The position numbers and the translations under genes are program-made. From Callorhinus ursinus (Eukaryota > Chordata > Mammalia > Carnivora > Otariidae), in contig NW_020312867.1 of assembly GCF_003265705.1 (NCBI RefSeq), positions 2,055,615-2,119,614 on the forward strand: DNA of 64,000 nucleotides, read 5' to 3'. The notes below the pieces were generated by a model. The model saw only the letters and a list, made by a program, of their open reading frames with translations, was not told the DNA's origin and searched no databases. The stretch's first letter is position 1; every line of letters starts with the position of its first letter. This document shows, in pieces, positions 22,601 through 35,600 of the stretch.

Positions 22601-24802
22601 ATCAGCAAGAGACGGGGAAGAGGACAGCTAAACCATTGAACCAGCTAAATCCAGGAATCATCACCTATTATTATTAGCAAATGTATATAAGGTATACATA
22701 TTCTCAGAGGTCCTTGCATCATTAGTGTGCCGACAACCAGGCAGGATTTATTTGCACCTACATATTTGATCATTTTATGCCATCCTGGGTTATATTTTAT
22801 GTATCACTTAGTTAATTCTCTAATGGTGGCACCAATATAAAGGATAAGAATAGTAAAACTCAGATTCAGACAAAGAGTATCAGTACAACCTCGTAACTTA
22901 CCGACGAATAAACCAAGACTCAAGGAAGTGACAGCACTTGAGCCTGAAGTCATAGACAGAACTAGGTCTGAAATCTCTCACTTTTGCAGGAGCAGTACAC
23001 ACAATCTTCGGATCCCTTTCTTAGTCACAACCCCAGAAACTATCATCTTAAAAGCATAATTTTCATCATCTCTCTCTGTTGCCATCGTCTTTCAATTAAC
23101 ATTAAAGTCTCTTCTGCTACTTTTCTGTCTGTGGCTTTAACCAGGAAAGCTCTTTTCTGTCATTGCTCCTTGCCCATTGGTAAAAGCTTAGTGCCATCTC
23201 TCTATATGGAGACTGCAGTAAGAACTTCCTCCCCCAGACCATTTGGGGAACCCATCCAGTCCACTCTGAATCTTTTAAACATTAAATAACAAATTAATAT
23301 GGCAATGCTATTTTAAATTATTTATAGTTTTAAGCCAAAGCTCAGATACAATAAGTTCACTTTATTATTTCGGGTGACACAAAGGTTAAATACTCTATAA
23401 GCGCTTGTCACAGAGGTTGGGGAGAGGTGGAGTAGTCATTCGGCAACCAGCAGCCCCAGAGAGTGGTTTTGCACATAATATGGCACACCTGTTACATGTA
23501 ATTATGCTGACAGAGAAGATTCCAGCCAGTGGAATACTGCCTCTAGCAATGGACAATTTCATTAAGACTAAAGTGGGGCAAGGTAATCTTTAATTACCTT
23601 TTCTATAAGTTGCCTCTGTGGTCATTGCCAAGAATTAAAACTTCATTCCTCTTTCAAACAGAAAGAGTGGTTGGGGAGAAAGGATGTATACTTGCAGGAA
23701 GACAGATAGGAAAGAAAAAAGTGAAGATGTGTTGAGAAAATGCGAAGGAGAGGGGGTGAATAACTTGGGACTGAATTAGTGAGAACGAAATCATAAGTAA
23801 GAAATAAATAATTTTATTTATTTACATAATCAAGGTCTTTCACAGTTGCTCATTAATTCCTTAACAGTTCTGACACGGTTTTGATCCCAGGAACCTGGGA
23901 CATTAGCTACTACCATTACTTTAAAAGTTAAAACTTATCCACATAAGTCTGTTACACAATAGCTGACACATTTATTTCAGGGAAGACAGAACTCATATCA
24001 AACTTTACTTTGAGTATCCTGTTAAACAGAATATTTTTCAATATTATGGGTAATACTTTAAAGTCTGAAAACATAGCATGATTATATAATATACTTTCTT
24101 TCTAGTGCCGAATTACCTCTTTCAGCTTGAACAAAGTATCTGGTGTTACGGCCTCACTACATGCCTGTTGATGAGCCCATCAAAAACAATGAAAAGAGAT
24201 GCTTTCATGTCTACCTTTGTCTAAGATGCACTTTATTTTCCTCAACTCGAAGGTTTTACTATTTCTAGAAGCTCTACAAACCACTGAAGTTAGCAAAACA
24301 CCTCCATTCCCAATAAAGACAAGTATGGGGAATGAGTTATTCTTAGAGTCAGAAATATTTCCTCCACCTAGAACAAAGAAAGAACACTGCCACCTGGCCA
24401 CATGGAATATGATCAAAAGGAATTCTCTAGGAGCCTGGGTGAATGCCTCTTGCCCTACAAACTCCCCCTGCAAGCTCTATCCCCACCACAATTCTCTTGC
24501 AAGAAGGCTATAAAATTGACTTTAAAGTGATTTTAAACTAAGAACTGTTCACTTCAAGAACATTTTAGGACACTCAATTTCCTAACAGTAGCATCTAGTA
24601 GACCAGTTAAGGCAAAATGCATATTTTGGTGGGCAGGAAGGGACTCTACCAAGGATTAAGATAATCAAATAACTGTCTTATACAGAAATATAAATAAAGA
24701 ATAAAATAATGTGAATCATCTCTCCCCTTTTTAAAGTTTTCTTTGGAGCTTGGCAAGCTTATGGTATAAAAAAACAAAAAAACCTTAAGAACTGGCTGCC
24801 TT

Positions 24803-25535
24803 GCAAGAAACAACAAATGTTGGAGAGGTTGTGGAGAAAGGGGAACCCTCTTACACGTTGGTGGGAATGCAAGTTGGTGCAGCCACTTTGGAAAACAGTG
24901 TGGAGGTGCCTCAAAAAATTAAAAATAGAGCTACCCTATGACCCAGCAACTGCACTACTGGGTATTTACCCCAAAGACACAGATGTAGTGAAAAGAAGGG
25001 CCATATGCACCCCACTGTTCACAGCAGCAATGTCCGCAATAGCCAAACTGGGGAAAGAGCCGAGATGCCCTTCAACAGATGAATGGATAAAGATGTGGTC
25101 CATACATACAATGGAACATTACTCAGCCATCAGAAAGGATGAATACCCAACTTCTACATCAACATGGATGGAACTGGAGGAGATGATGCTAAGTGAAATA
25201 AGTCAAGCACAGAAAGTCAATTATCATATGGTTTCACTTATTTGTGGAACATAAGGAATAGCGTGGAGGACATTAGGAGAAGGAAGGGAAAAATGAAGGG
25301 AGGGAATTGGAGGGAGAGATGAACCATGAGAGACTGTGGACTCTGAGAAACAAACAGGGTTTTAGAGGGGAGGGGGAGGGGGGATGGGTTAGCCCGGTGA
25401 TGGGTATGAAGGAGGGCACGTACTGCATGGCGCACTGGGTGTTATACGAAAACAATGGATCATGGATCACCACATCAAAAACTAATGATGTATTGTATGG
25501 TGACTAACATAACATAATAAAATTAAATTAAAAAA
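24803..25535 (+). mobile_element. 5'-truncated L1 (ORF2 C-terminus and 3'UTR)
   Basis: Carries the last ~145 codons of L1 ORF2 still open (24817-25254; contains [45 protein letters not shown]), then a purine-rich 3'UTR and A-rich tail. The flanking duplication is 16 bp with one mismatch (aagaactggctgcctt 24787-24802; aagaattggctgcctt 25536-25551). The reverse transcriptase and endonuclease regions are absent, so it cannot move. Confidence 0.95.
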
Positions 25536-26129
25536 AAGAATTGGCTGCCTTAGAAAAAGGTATCTGAAAACAGTGCAAAGGCAACTGGTTTTTTTTGCAC
25601 AACGCAAAGATATTACTACACGTTATGGTAGGTTTACTTTCTGAGAAAGGAAAGGAAAGTGAATTTTTATAAGCAAGTTACCTCTGTGGTTGAATCTCTA
25701 GTCAGCTGAAACAAGCTCAGAGAGAGCCATCAAGGCAAACTACCCATTAGCTGTCAATTTAGAAGGACTCCAGAAAACCAGTCCCAGAGCTCCACTGGTA
25801 CCTTCGCCAACAACCTCTTAAATCTTATTTGTAACACCTGTATTAAAGCAGCCTGCCATCAATCCAACTCATCTCAAACTGAAATTACTCAGAAACTTGA
25901 GAATCCTGGCAAACGTACCAAAAAACACAGACACTGGCTGAAAAACCCTGCACACAAGGGAATTTGGCCACCTCTTTTAAACAAAGCTGCGTAAGTAAGC
26001 CAGAATGGGCCTCCACAGGCAAAGTCAGATATAAATCTCACAAAGGGCTTCTTAGGAGGCACTGAGGTCAGAGAATCTTAGGGTTTAAAGAAACCATAAA
26101 GAATTCCTCCACCGCTTCCTCACCAAGTG

Positions 26130-26330
26130 ATTATCCAAGCTATGTAATAGTTACCATTAACTGTGTGCTTATTATGTTATCTTTTTACTCCTCGCACAGC
26201 TCCGCTAGGTAGGGAACACCCATTCCCTGTTTTTTCAAGTGAAGAAACCAAGGCTCCAGTGGCTTGCTTAGCGAATTGCCTAAAGTCAAACAGCTAGAAA
26301 ATAGAGGGGCTGGGATTGAAACGCTCAGTT
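26130..26330 (-). repeat. MIR (antisense)
   Basis: ctgtgtgcttattatgttat, ctccgctaggtagggaacac, gtgaagaaaccaaggctcca, aaagtcaaacagctagaaaa. Confidence 0.7.
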
Positions 26331-26497
26331 TCTCTGCTTACTACAGATCTGTTTCCCAAGGCTACTTAAACTTACGTGAACTTTTAGCAGCTCTACTACT
26401 TTCTGCTTTAGAAACCAATCTGTGTCCCAGGCCTGTACAAAACATAAAGCACATAGGAAATTGATGCTAAACTAGTCCCATTAAAAGGGGAGATTGG

Positions 26498-26687
26498 TGT
26501 GCGCCTGGGTGGCTCAGTCGTTAAGCTCTGCCTTTGGCTCAGATCATGATCCCAGGGTCCTGGGATCGAGCCCCACATCGGGCTACCTGCTCAGCGGGAA
26601 GCCTGCTTCTCTCTCTCCCACTCCCCCTGCTTGTGTTCCTGCTCTCGCTAACTCTCTGTCAAATAAATAAATAAAATCTTTAAAAAA
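26498..26687 (+). mobile_element. SINEC
   Basis: gtgcgcctgggtggctcagt head, gatcatgatcccagggtcct body, aaataaataaataaaatctt tail. An imperfect ttaaaagggga-type duplication flanks it (about 26481-26494 and 26681-26694). Confidence 0.95.
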
Positions 26688-27339
26688 GGGGAGAGTGGAA
26701 GATTGGTGCAGTGAGAAGAAAATGGACTTCAGTAATCAGACATCCAAGTCTGTTACTAGAGTGTGACCCTGGGTAAATCATCATCTCATCCCCGGAAAAA
26801 GCCCCTCCTAGCGAGGAAGCACCTAACCCAGAAAAAGTACTTAATACATGTTAAATAAGAAAAAAAAAAATCGAATGGAAATGGGTATGCCAGATACAAC
26901 AACATGAAATAAAAACTAATCTTGTTGTTTGTATTATCTCTTACATTTTGCTTCCAAGGCTGGGTAAAGAGAAAACAGAAATTATGGCCCACAGTAAACT
27001 TGCAGCAAATCTTGGGCAAATAAATGGATCAATCAATCTGTTGCTTTGGAGTCAGACACTCCAGTTTAAAAAAAAAAAAAAAGAAAAGCCCATCAACTCT
27101 CAGATTACTACAGTATTAGAATCAAGCTTTTATGAAGATCATCTAAGGCAATGATCAGGTCACTGCCCCTCACAAACATAGCTTAGTCTACTCTCCATTG
27201 AGAAAGAAGAGGCAAGAAAGAGAAGGCAACTGTGGAGGCGCTAAGTCTCAACATAAAAAGAAACCTGGAAGAGAACCAAATTTAGCCACTAATCATTGAT
27301 TCACTGCTTCATTCATTTCCTTATTCCTTCTTCCTTATT

Positions 27340-27470
27340 ACCCTTATTCTTTCCTTTCTTCAGTCAACAGACATTTATTGAGCATTTACTACATAGCATG
27401 CACTGATCTGGTCACCGTCCTTGAGGAATTCAAAGTCTAATGGGAAGAAAGCCACATAACCAAGTAATTT
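27340..27470 (-). repeat. L2 fragment (antisense)
   Basis: gtcaacagacatttattgag, catttactacatagcatgca, ttgaggaattcaaagtctaa. Confidence 0.65.
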
Positions 27471-28114
27471 CAATACAGAACTGTTGGGAAAGGCAGTCCA
27501 CGCATGCGGTATTTCCAACCCCACTTGGCTGCATAGGAATGGGGCTCAGGCCCGGAACACTTCCTTACCAAGAGGTAAGGAGCCCATACAGCTTGTGCCA
27601 GGCTTCTCACCTTGTGTGACAATGTCTGTCTCTGTTTCATGCTCAGTGAGTATTCCTTTGCTCTGCTTAAGCATGTACATCAGTGCCCCTCAGGCACACC
27701 ACTAGCTTTTAGGTCAGGGTCCTTCTGCTGCCAAGAGAGAGGGCTGCATGTAGGCCACTGCCCTGCACCAGCTTCAGAGGAAGGGCGAGGGCCCCACTAG
27801 CCACAAAGAACTGACATATATCCCAGGAGCTGGTCTTGCTTTGTCTCTTCTCTGTGTGAGTAAAAAGCATCATTCCATCCAGTATTTGACCACGTGGTGT
27901 TTTCACTGTCAACTCCAATACCAAGATGCAATGGGCAGAAGTGTCCTCCCCCGGGGACTGGTAACTGACAAGAGTGTTCTGCTAGACAAGACTGATACAC
28001 ATGGTAGACTCGAGGCAAGTACAAGACTGGGTGATGGTAGCATTCTGCTGCATTCTATTTCCTAAAGCATTTCTGTTTTTAAGCTCCCTTCATCCACCAG
28101 AGCCCTCAATTAGG

Positions 28115-28300
28115 GAAAAGATTCTGCCATCTACTTCCTCGTGTCTTTGGGCAAGTTACTAAACCTCTGTGACCTTCCTTTCCTCATCTATAAAATGGGA
28201 ATAAGAATACTGACTTTCCCAGGGTTGCTTTTAGGATGAAATGCACTAACACCTATAAATCAAACAGCATAATACCTGGCTCTTAGTGAGCTGGTACTTT
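28115..28300 (+). repeat. MIR
   Basis: gtctttgggcaagttactaa, acctctgtgaccttcctttc, ctcatctataaaatgggaat and aatacctggctcttagtgag are sense MIR. Confidence 0.8.
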
Positions 28301-30104
28301 CCAGCCTTTTGTTTTGTTCTTTTGGTGGGGTGGCACAGGGAGTAAGTAGAAAACACAAATTCTGTTTTACTTCATTAAAAGTATGACAATTTCTACAAGC
28401 TCCTCTCTGAGTTGCTTTTCATTCACTTCAAATTAGGACCATACTATCCCTGTAAGTAACCCTCTTTTCCCACAAACACAATCTGTCAATTGAAGTCAAA
28501 TCTGCCATTAATGCAGAGGCAATACTTCAAGGCCAGCTGCACACTGCCTCCTGATATTATCCTTTTAGGCTTGGTGTCACGCTCCTGAAAAAAGCTCTAC
28601 TCACTGTACTCAGCCATCGAGAAGTTCACATGATCAGAAGTGCCTCTGCCTCACACAAGGTGAACCATGCCCAAAATTGCTTTTTTAATTAAAGTAAGAC
28701 TTCCTGAACCTCTTGCTGACAATCACAACTAGCACATGGAGCCCAATATCAAACAACAAGTCTCCATCTTGCTCTAATGGTGATTTTAAGCACACAGAGG
28801 AGGTAGGGGGAAAATTCCTAATTTAAACAAAATGTTTAATCTTCTAATTATGGGACAGGCTCCAAAAAGATGGAGAGTGATTTGCAATCTTCATTCTGGA
28901 ACCCGCATGCAACCACTGGCATAAGTCATGTCGGCCAGAAGGCAGACACCACCTCTTCTTCCCCCACTGAGTTTTCTGTGTCCTTGTAAGTTCTGTGGGA
29001 ATGAAAGAAATCTTGGGCAAAAAAAAAAAGTAGAAGAATCACAATTTGTCTCCCCACGTTCATTATGCTGAATGAGGTATAAGGATACCCCGTAAGAAGC
29101 CAGGGAGATAATATTCAGTGACTTTACACTGGCAGATTGAGCAGCCTGAGGGCCTTTGAAACTCAAAAGTCTTGTAAAAACTGCCCAGCTCAGGTGGTGC
29201 TTAAGCAATTCTTTTTATTTGCTGAAAGTCCTGTCATCAGTGGTAAGAGATGCATTGAGAATTAGGGTGGTGCCCACCAATGGCACCTTTGGTCAGAGGG
29301 AAATCTGTTCCTCTGCAGATATGCTTGTACCAGTACCTATTTGTGTTATCTCTGCCCATTCAGATCTCTGTGCTAACTCAGGAAAAGTCCCTGCCAACCA
29401 AGTCTGACAAGTCTGATGGCAGAACTCCCACTGGAGAATCAGCAGAGACAGCAAAGGCAGGCAATCATTCCCTTTCATTAAAGAGAGTTCTTCTTAAGTT
29501 TGGTTGGGTTTTTTTTTTGAAAACAAAAAGTAGCCATTCACAACTACTGCTCACTGCAGTCACTGACACAACTGGCAGAAACTTTAATTTCCCCCTAAGC
29601 CAACTAGAAAGAGCTATGCCCCTGTAATTACTCACTGTAATGTAAAACCAGACGCAGAGAGGACGGCCACAGCAGATCTGGGCGAGACTGCAGTGATATT
29701 TATTTAATCATCAGTCCAGACCATCTGCAACTGTTTTGCAGAAGCACACAAAGTTTATGGATTCCAAAGCTTCTTACAAGTTACCAGGTGCTGAAGGTCA
29801 GCTGCACTGTCCTCGGGTCCACTGGGGCTGCTTTCTTCATTCTCTTCAGGCCAGGGTGCTCAACAAAAGGCACCATGCCCATGTTTTCTGTGCCAAGCCT
29901 GGCACAAGGAGAGTGTTGCTTCTTGATTAAGCCAAAACATAGATTAAATGTTTAGAACTGGGAGATTCTGAAAACAACCTAGGTGGGAAAGCAATTATCC
30001 TAGGGAGAGCAGAGCTTCAGCTGCAGCCCCCTGAAGCATAAAGGTGAATTCTACCCACTTTGAACACCTAAGCTGGCCAGACTGCTCCCCTACAATCTAT
30101 TCTA

Positions 30105-30725
30105 CATTCTGCAGATGCAGTGCTCTTTTCAAACATAAACCAAACTGTGGCACTCCACAGCTTCAAACCCCTAATGGCTTCCCACAGTACTGACAACAAA
30201 ATCTAAACAGTTTAAGGTTACCTCCCCTCCCCACAGCCAACCTCTGTCCTTAATTGTCTCCTTCTCACTCACCATGCTCTAGCCATCTGCCTCAAACATG
30301 ACAAGCTTGTTCCCACCTTAGGGCTTTTGTACCGCCTATTTCCTAGGCCTATGCTGCTATTCCCACAGCTCTTCATAGAGCTGGATCTTTCTCATCATTC
30401 AGTGCTCAATTCAAATGCTACCCCCTCAAAAAGGCCTTTTAGAACCTTCTGATGCTCTACCATCACTCTATTACATCAGCCCATTTTTTCCCCTTCATAT
30501 CCCCATTTGAAATTATCTTGGTTTTGTGTATGTAGTATTTGTTTGTTTGCATGGGAGTTCTTACTTATTTGTATTTGTTTTTCTTGTTTATTGTCTGCCT
30601 TGCCTCCCTGGATATAAGTTTCATAAACACAAGGTACTGCAAATGTCTTGTGCATATCTAGTCTCAGTGTCTAGTATAACAACTTGCATTTAGTAGGCAT
30701 TTAATAAGTATCTGTTGAATAATTA
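30105..30725 (+). repeat. L2, unusually long 3' copy
   Basis: About 620 bp of L2 in order: gtggcactccacagcttcaa, aatggcttcccacagtactg, gttcccaccttagggctttt, tgctctaccatcactctatt, gcatttagtaggcatttaat, aagtatctgttgaataatta. Ends at the canonical L2 3' terminus. Confidence 0.8.
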
Positions 30726-32303
30726 AAGAAGGGAGGGTTCAATATGGATCACTAATCTAAATGAAATTTACTAACCCTCCAAAATCAAGACTGGCTCACA
30801 GGCTGTCAGCATGTTTCACAATGCCATAGAAACACTGGTTAGTTCTTTGCCAACCCCTGGTGAATGATGAGGAACAATGGCAAAGACAAGACCAAGATGA
30901 ACTTGTAGATTCTCAAAGTTGCAGAATTTGAAAATTTGCAAGCCTCTTGGATAGAGTGTTGCCCAAATTGTCCTTTCACAGGAGGATCAGATGAGCTAGC
31001 AACAGTGATTTCCAATGGCTGAGGCCAAGACCCAAAGGTTGGGTCTTATAGGTCCAGCAAAGGCAGGCTTTACCATATGAGGCAGCCCCAGCCCGGCTGG
31101 CCAGAGTCCTTCTGGATGAGGCAGCAGTTGGGAGCCAGAGAACAGATATACATACTCGGGAGGAGGAAAAAAGAGAGAGAAAATGAGAGAGCCAAGAGCA
31201 AAACACAAGACAGAAATGGGGCAGAGGTATGAAAAGGTCAGGAACAAACACATGGGGTGTCAGGTGACTGCTACGATTTAGATTTCTGGGGCCAGTGGGT
31301 GTGTGAATTTGGATATAAGACTAGCTTAAAGATATAGTGTCAAGGCCATCAGACAGGTAAATGGCTCCCCTCCAGAAAGATAAGCAGCCATGAAGGAAAG
31401 GGGCACTCCACAGAAGGCCAGGTTAAGCTTCTGTTTGTGAGTACTAGTTTTTCTTGAAAGACTCATGATTAGTGAGCACTAGTCATTGCTCAGATATTCT
31501 TCAGTCCCCAAGATGGTAGTGGTGGGCAAAGAGATCTAGAAGACATGCACAATGAAAAATGAAGACAGGTTACGCTAATTTGATCTCTAGTATCTTAGTC
31601 TTCAGTAACTAATAGAAGAGCCCTAAAATTTTACAGTTCATCCAAAGATGACCAAGAATACTAATGCTTCATTCATCATCCACAACTTTTCAGGACACTG
31701 TGAAAAGAAAGCAAAAGGGGCTTCAGAGGTTAGATTTTATCCTATTTTATCCTATTAAACAAATAACACCACTAAGAAGTGACAGCTACACCAAAGAAAA
31801 GCAAGAAAAACTGTAAACAAAAAACTGTAAACAAAGAACTCAAAATTTCTCTGTAACACTCCCAATGTTTTAATACAGGAGTAAAAACTTCCCACACTTC
31901 AAAAGATCATGAGAGAATCTGGGCACAATTAACATGCATTCATAATAATGACCCTAAGACAACAGTCTGACCTATTGAGAAAGGCAAGAATGTTTGTTTT
32001 AGAAAGAACTCCAATTCCAAACAAAATGATGAAAAATTCAAGTTTTGAATATGGAAAAAAGCACTGTTCTGTTCTGAACCCCATTTGATCACCGGAGGCA
32101 AGTCACTTTCCATCCCTGTGCCATGCCTTCCCCATTTGTAAAAAGAGGAAGTTCTTGTTCTGGTACTCTTGCTCCACTTTTAAGTTTCTGCTATGTGGAA
32201 AATCTGTTCATGAGGAGTGCCACATTTTCCAAAGACACCAGATAAAAGAGGAGTTAGTGCAATTCAATACAACCCATATCACCTTTTTTAGAAAGGAACC
32301 TCA

Positions 32304-32458
32304 GGGGCACTTGGGTGGTTCAGTTGGTTAAGGATCTGCCTTTGCTCAAGTCATGATCCCGGAGTCCTGGGATCAAGCGCCACACGTGGCTCCCTCTCCC
32401 TCTCCCACTGTCAAATAAATAAATAAATAAAATCTTTGAAAATAATAAATAAATAAAT
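32304..32458 (+). mobile_element. SINEC, shortened CT region
   Basis: Head ggggcacttgggtggttcag, body to cgccacacgtggctccctct, (AAAT)n tail. An 11-bp duplication aaggaacctca flanks it (32293-32303, 32459-32469). The middle is shorter than in other copies. Confidence 0.92.
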
Positions 32459-33315
32459 AAGGAACCTCAATGGGGGTTTCTTTTCACGACAAACCCCCAA
32501 TTCATCAATGATAACGTCTTTTTCTTATTTCTTTATTGCTGCATTTTAGCATTCTGTTGATTCTTTGGCATCTTTACCTTCCTCTGTGCAACAGTTGCTC
32601 CTGGCCAGAGCCCCACTCCATGTTTCAGCTTCTCTGTCAAAAATTATGTACCCCTAAAATGCTCAAATTTCCCTTATCATTAATGATAAGCTATTAGCTG
32701 TTCCCATGAAGTATTAATGTTTGAAGAGGCCAGTAAAAAATAACAAGACAAACTCTAAGCACAATTCTTTTATTTTATCCAAAGCTGTGAAGAAAACAGA
32801 ATTCCAACATGATACACGAGCTGGAGACTGATGTACTGTTAATGCTTACGTTTATTAAAAATTCCAAAAGTAATTTTAAACTCAGTTGCTCTTAACTTGG
32901 GAGGGGGTCAAATAAAAAATGTAATCCTCAATTTTATGTATTAACAAAACAAACACATAAATAATGCCAAACACTAAAATTAACAAGTCAGGAAACGACA
33001 GATGTTGGCGAGGGTGCGGAGAAAGGGGAACCCTCCTACACTGTTGGTGGGAATGCAAGCTGGTGCAGCCACTCTGGAAAACAGAGTTTCCTCAAAAAGC
33101 TGAAAATAGAGCTACCCTACAAGCCAGCCATTGCACTACTGGGTATTTACCCCAAAAATACAAATGTAGTGATCCAAAGGGGCACCTGCACCCTGATGTT
33201 TATAGCAGCAATGTCCACAATAGCCGAACTATGGAAAGAGCCCAGATGTCCATTGACAGATGAATGGATAAAGAAGGTGTGTGTGTGTATACATATATAA
33301 AAAAAAAAAAGAACG

Positions 33316-33500
33316 TGGGTGCCTGGGTGGCTCAGTTGGTTAAGCAACTGCCTTCGGCTCAGGTCATGATCCTGGAGTCCCGGGATCGAGTCCCATGTCG
33401 GGCTCCCTGCTCAGCAGGGAGTCTGCTTCTCCCTCTGACCCTCTTCCCTCTCATGCTCTCTAACTCTCATTCTCTCTCTCTCAAATAAATAAATCTTAAA
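33316..33500 (+). mobile_element. SINEC inside L1
   Basis: tgggtgcctgggtggctcag head, gatcctggagtcccgggatc body, TCTC-rich middle, AATAAA tail. Both sides carry an A-run followed by gaacg (to 33315 and to 33514), the insertion duplication. Confidence 0.93.
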
Positions 33501-33514
33501 AAAAAAAAAGAACG

Positions 33515-33515
<1 letters not shown>

Positions 33516-33565
<50 letters not shown>
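33516..33565. repeat. (CA)n microsatellite
   Basis: About 25 uninterrupted AC/CA units. It lies where L1 ORF2 ends normally carry a short AC/TA-rich stretch, so it probably expanded from the L1. Confidence 0.97.
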
Positions 33566-33567
<2 letters not shown>

Positions 33568-34000
33568 GGAATATTACGTAGCCATCAAAAAATGAAATCT
33601 TGCCATTTGCAACAATGTGGATGGAACTAGAGGGTAGCATGCTAAGCGAAGTAAGTCAATCAAAGAATGACAATTATCATATGATCTCACTGATATATGG
33701 AATTTAAGAAACAAGGCAGAAGATCATAGGGGAAGAGAGGGAAAAATGAAACAAGACAAAACCAGAGAGGGAGACAAACCATAAGAGACTCTTAATCATA
33801 GGAAACAAACTGAGGGTTGCTGGAGGGGAGGGGTTGGAGGGATAGAGTAACTGAGTGATGGACACTGGAGAGGGTGTATGTTGTAACGAGCACTGGGTAT
33901 TACATAAGACTGATCAATCACAGACCTGTACCCCTGAAACCAATAATACATTATATGTTAATTAATTGAATTTAAATTTAAAAAAAAAGAACACCAAACA

Positions 34001-34181
34001 GGGGAGCCTGGGTAGCTCAGTTGGTTAACGGCTACCTTCAGCTCAGGTCATGATCCCAGGGTCCTGGGATCGAGCCCCGCATCGGGCTCCCTGCTCAGCA
34101 GAGAGCCTGCTTCTCCTTCTCCTGGCCACTATGCCTATGTGTACGCTCGCTCTCTCTCTGTCAAATAAATAAATAAAATCT
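34001..34181 (+). mobile_element. SINEC at L1 3' tail
   Basis: ggggagcctgggtagctcag head to aaataaataaataaaatct. The duplication aagaacaccaaaca (33987-34000) reappears as aagaacgccaaaca (34418-34431), beyond the next SINE. So a second SINE entered this one's tail later. Confidence 0.93.
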
Positions 34182-34417
34182 GGGGTGCCTGGGTGGCTCA
34201 GTTGTTAAGCGTCTGCCTTCGGCTTGGGTCGTGATCCCAGGGTCCTGGGATCGAGCCCCGAGTTGGGCTCCTTGCTCCACAGGAAGCCTGCTTCTCCCTC
34301 TCCCACTCCCCTTGCTTGCGTTCCCTCTCTCACTGTGTCTCTCTCTGTCAAAAAATAAATAAAATCTTTAAATAAATAAATAAATAAATAAATAAACAAA
34401 ACCTTTAAAAAAAAAAA
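34182..34417 (+). mobile_element. SINEC inserted in SINE tail, with (AAAT)n
   Basis: Directly abuts the previous SINE (ggggtgcctgggtggctcag), with a full body and long taaataaataaa microsatellite tail (about 34365-34395) then poly-A. Confidence 0.93.
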
Positions 34418-35339
34418 AAGAACGCCAAACAATCTGTTCAATAAATAAGCATACCTGCCTTTAGAATATAGTTAGACACATTCAGAGGGAAGCATCATAA
34501 TACTCTGTGCTTGATGTCAAATCCTTCTCAATTCGGTCAATGGCTTTGGACATTGCTGGGTAGTTGAAGGGAAGTCTAAGGAGCCCAAGCAGATAATCTG
34601 CTCACAGGCAACTGATAATCTATAATGAGTTAACAGATGAAAATATACTGTGGTAGTCTCACTAGATGTTTCACTGAACTCAGAACAAAGATAATCTAGT
34701 TTCTATTTACCAACCCACAATGGAGATGGGGTTTTAAAATTTAGGCCAACACACTTTCAGATCAGTCAGTCCTAGAACACTACAGAAAAGAAAACGGCTT
34801 TGAACTATTCAGCTGAAATACTAGAATCAAATGGCTGACTCTGGAAAAATAAGAGGATCTCTGCTATACCTTTTCCTAACTCCAGTGTCTCTATAGCCAT
34901 ACAAGACTCAAACCAAAACTAACCACTTCCTTTGGGAACCTTAGGGGAAAAAAAAGAAAGAAAGAAAAAGAAAAGAGTAATTTGTAAATGAGATTTCAGG
35001 CACCAGAAAAGGGGAACACTGAGATATCTCAGCAATATCAAAGAGACCTGGGGAAAAGAATTACTGTGTTGATGATATAATTCTTGATATCAATGACTGC
35101 TAACTGTGGTGGAATAGGGTTGTACTTTAATCTATTGAGAACAGCCCTATACTGTGGCATGTGTGGGTGACAAACTGTTCTCATTTCCTTTTATAGCATT
35201 CTAAACCTTAATCTCCAAGGGACCAATGACCTTGGGAATACTGAGGCAGCTTTGTAGAATTAAAAAAAAAAAAACATTTTTTTCTTTTGCTACAGCATGT
35301 GTGTTGATTGTAATTATATCAATACTTAAAAATTAACGG

Positions 35340-35600
35340 CTAACATTTACTGGGCGCTTACTATATACTACTTAGCACTACCCACCCTGTCTTATTTAAT
35401 CCTCTATTTAAAAACAGATGGTAAAATGGAGATTTTTTTTTAAATGGTGGGCAGAGATACACTGTTATAAAATCTCCATTTTAAAGATGAAGACCTGAGG
35501 CTTATAGAGGTTAATTGACCCAAGGACACATGGCTAGCAAATAGCAGAGGTGGGATTTAAACACAGGCAGTCTGACCCCAAGTTAGTGTTCATTCACTAC
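35340..35600 (-). repeat. MIR (antisense) with internal inverted repeat
   Basis: Reverse MIR: acatttactgggcgcttact, aaagatgaagacctgaggct, ggacacatggctagcaaata, tgggatttaaacacaggcag. It contains a perfect 14-bp inverted repeat (aaaatggagatttt 35423-35436; aaaatctccatttt 35469-35482), apparently a local rearrangement. Confidence 0.75.

Larger units (their letters stand above)
32974..33988 (+). mobile_element. 5'-truncated L1, split by SINE and (CA)n
   Basis: Begins aaattaacaagtcaggaaac, then ORF2-end remnants (gagaaaggggaaccctccta; ttgcactactgggtatttac) to 33298. It resumes at about 33566 (atggaatattacgtagccat) and ends with a 3'UTR (ctgagtgatggacactggag; cctgtacccctgaaaccaat) and poly-A. A SINE (33316-33500) and a (CA)n tract (33516-33565) interrupt it. 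ORF2 is broken. A weak 5' match (gccaaaca at 32966-32973) to the 3' flank suggests the target site. Confidence 0.9.

Noticed and set aside
24817..25254. 145-codon open frame as a host gene
   Set aside because: It is the C-terminus of L1 ORF2 inside a truncated L1 with target duplications.
26498..26570. tRNA gene
   Set aside because: The tRNA-like head with internal promoter boxes belongs to a SINEC and recurs at about twenty places; no intact cloverleaf or 3' end is present.
33516..33565. CRISPR-like or functional array from regular repeats
   Set aside because: It is a plain dinucleotide microsatellite inside L1. No spaced direct repeats with unique spacers occur in the window.
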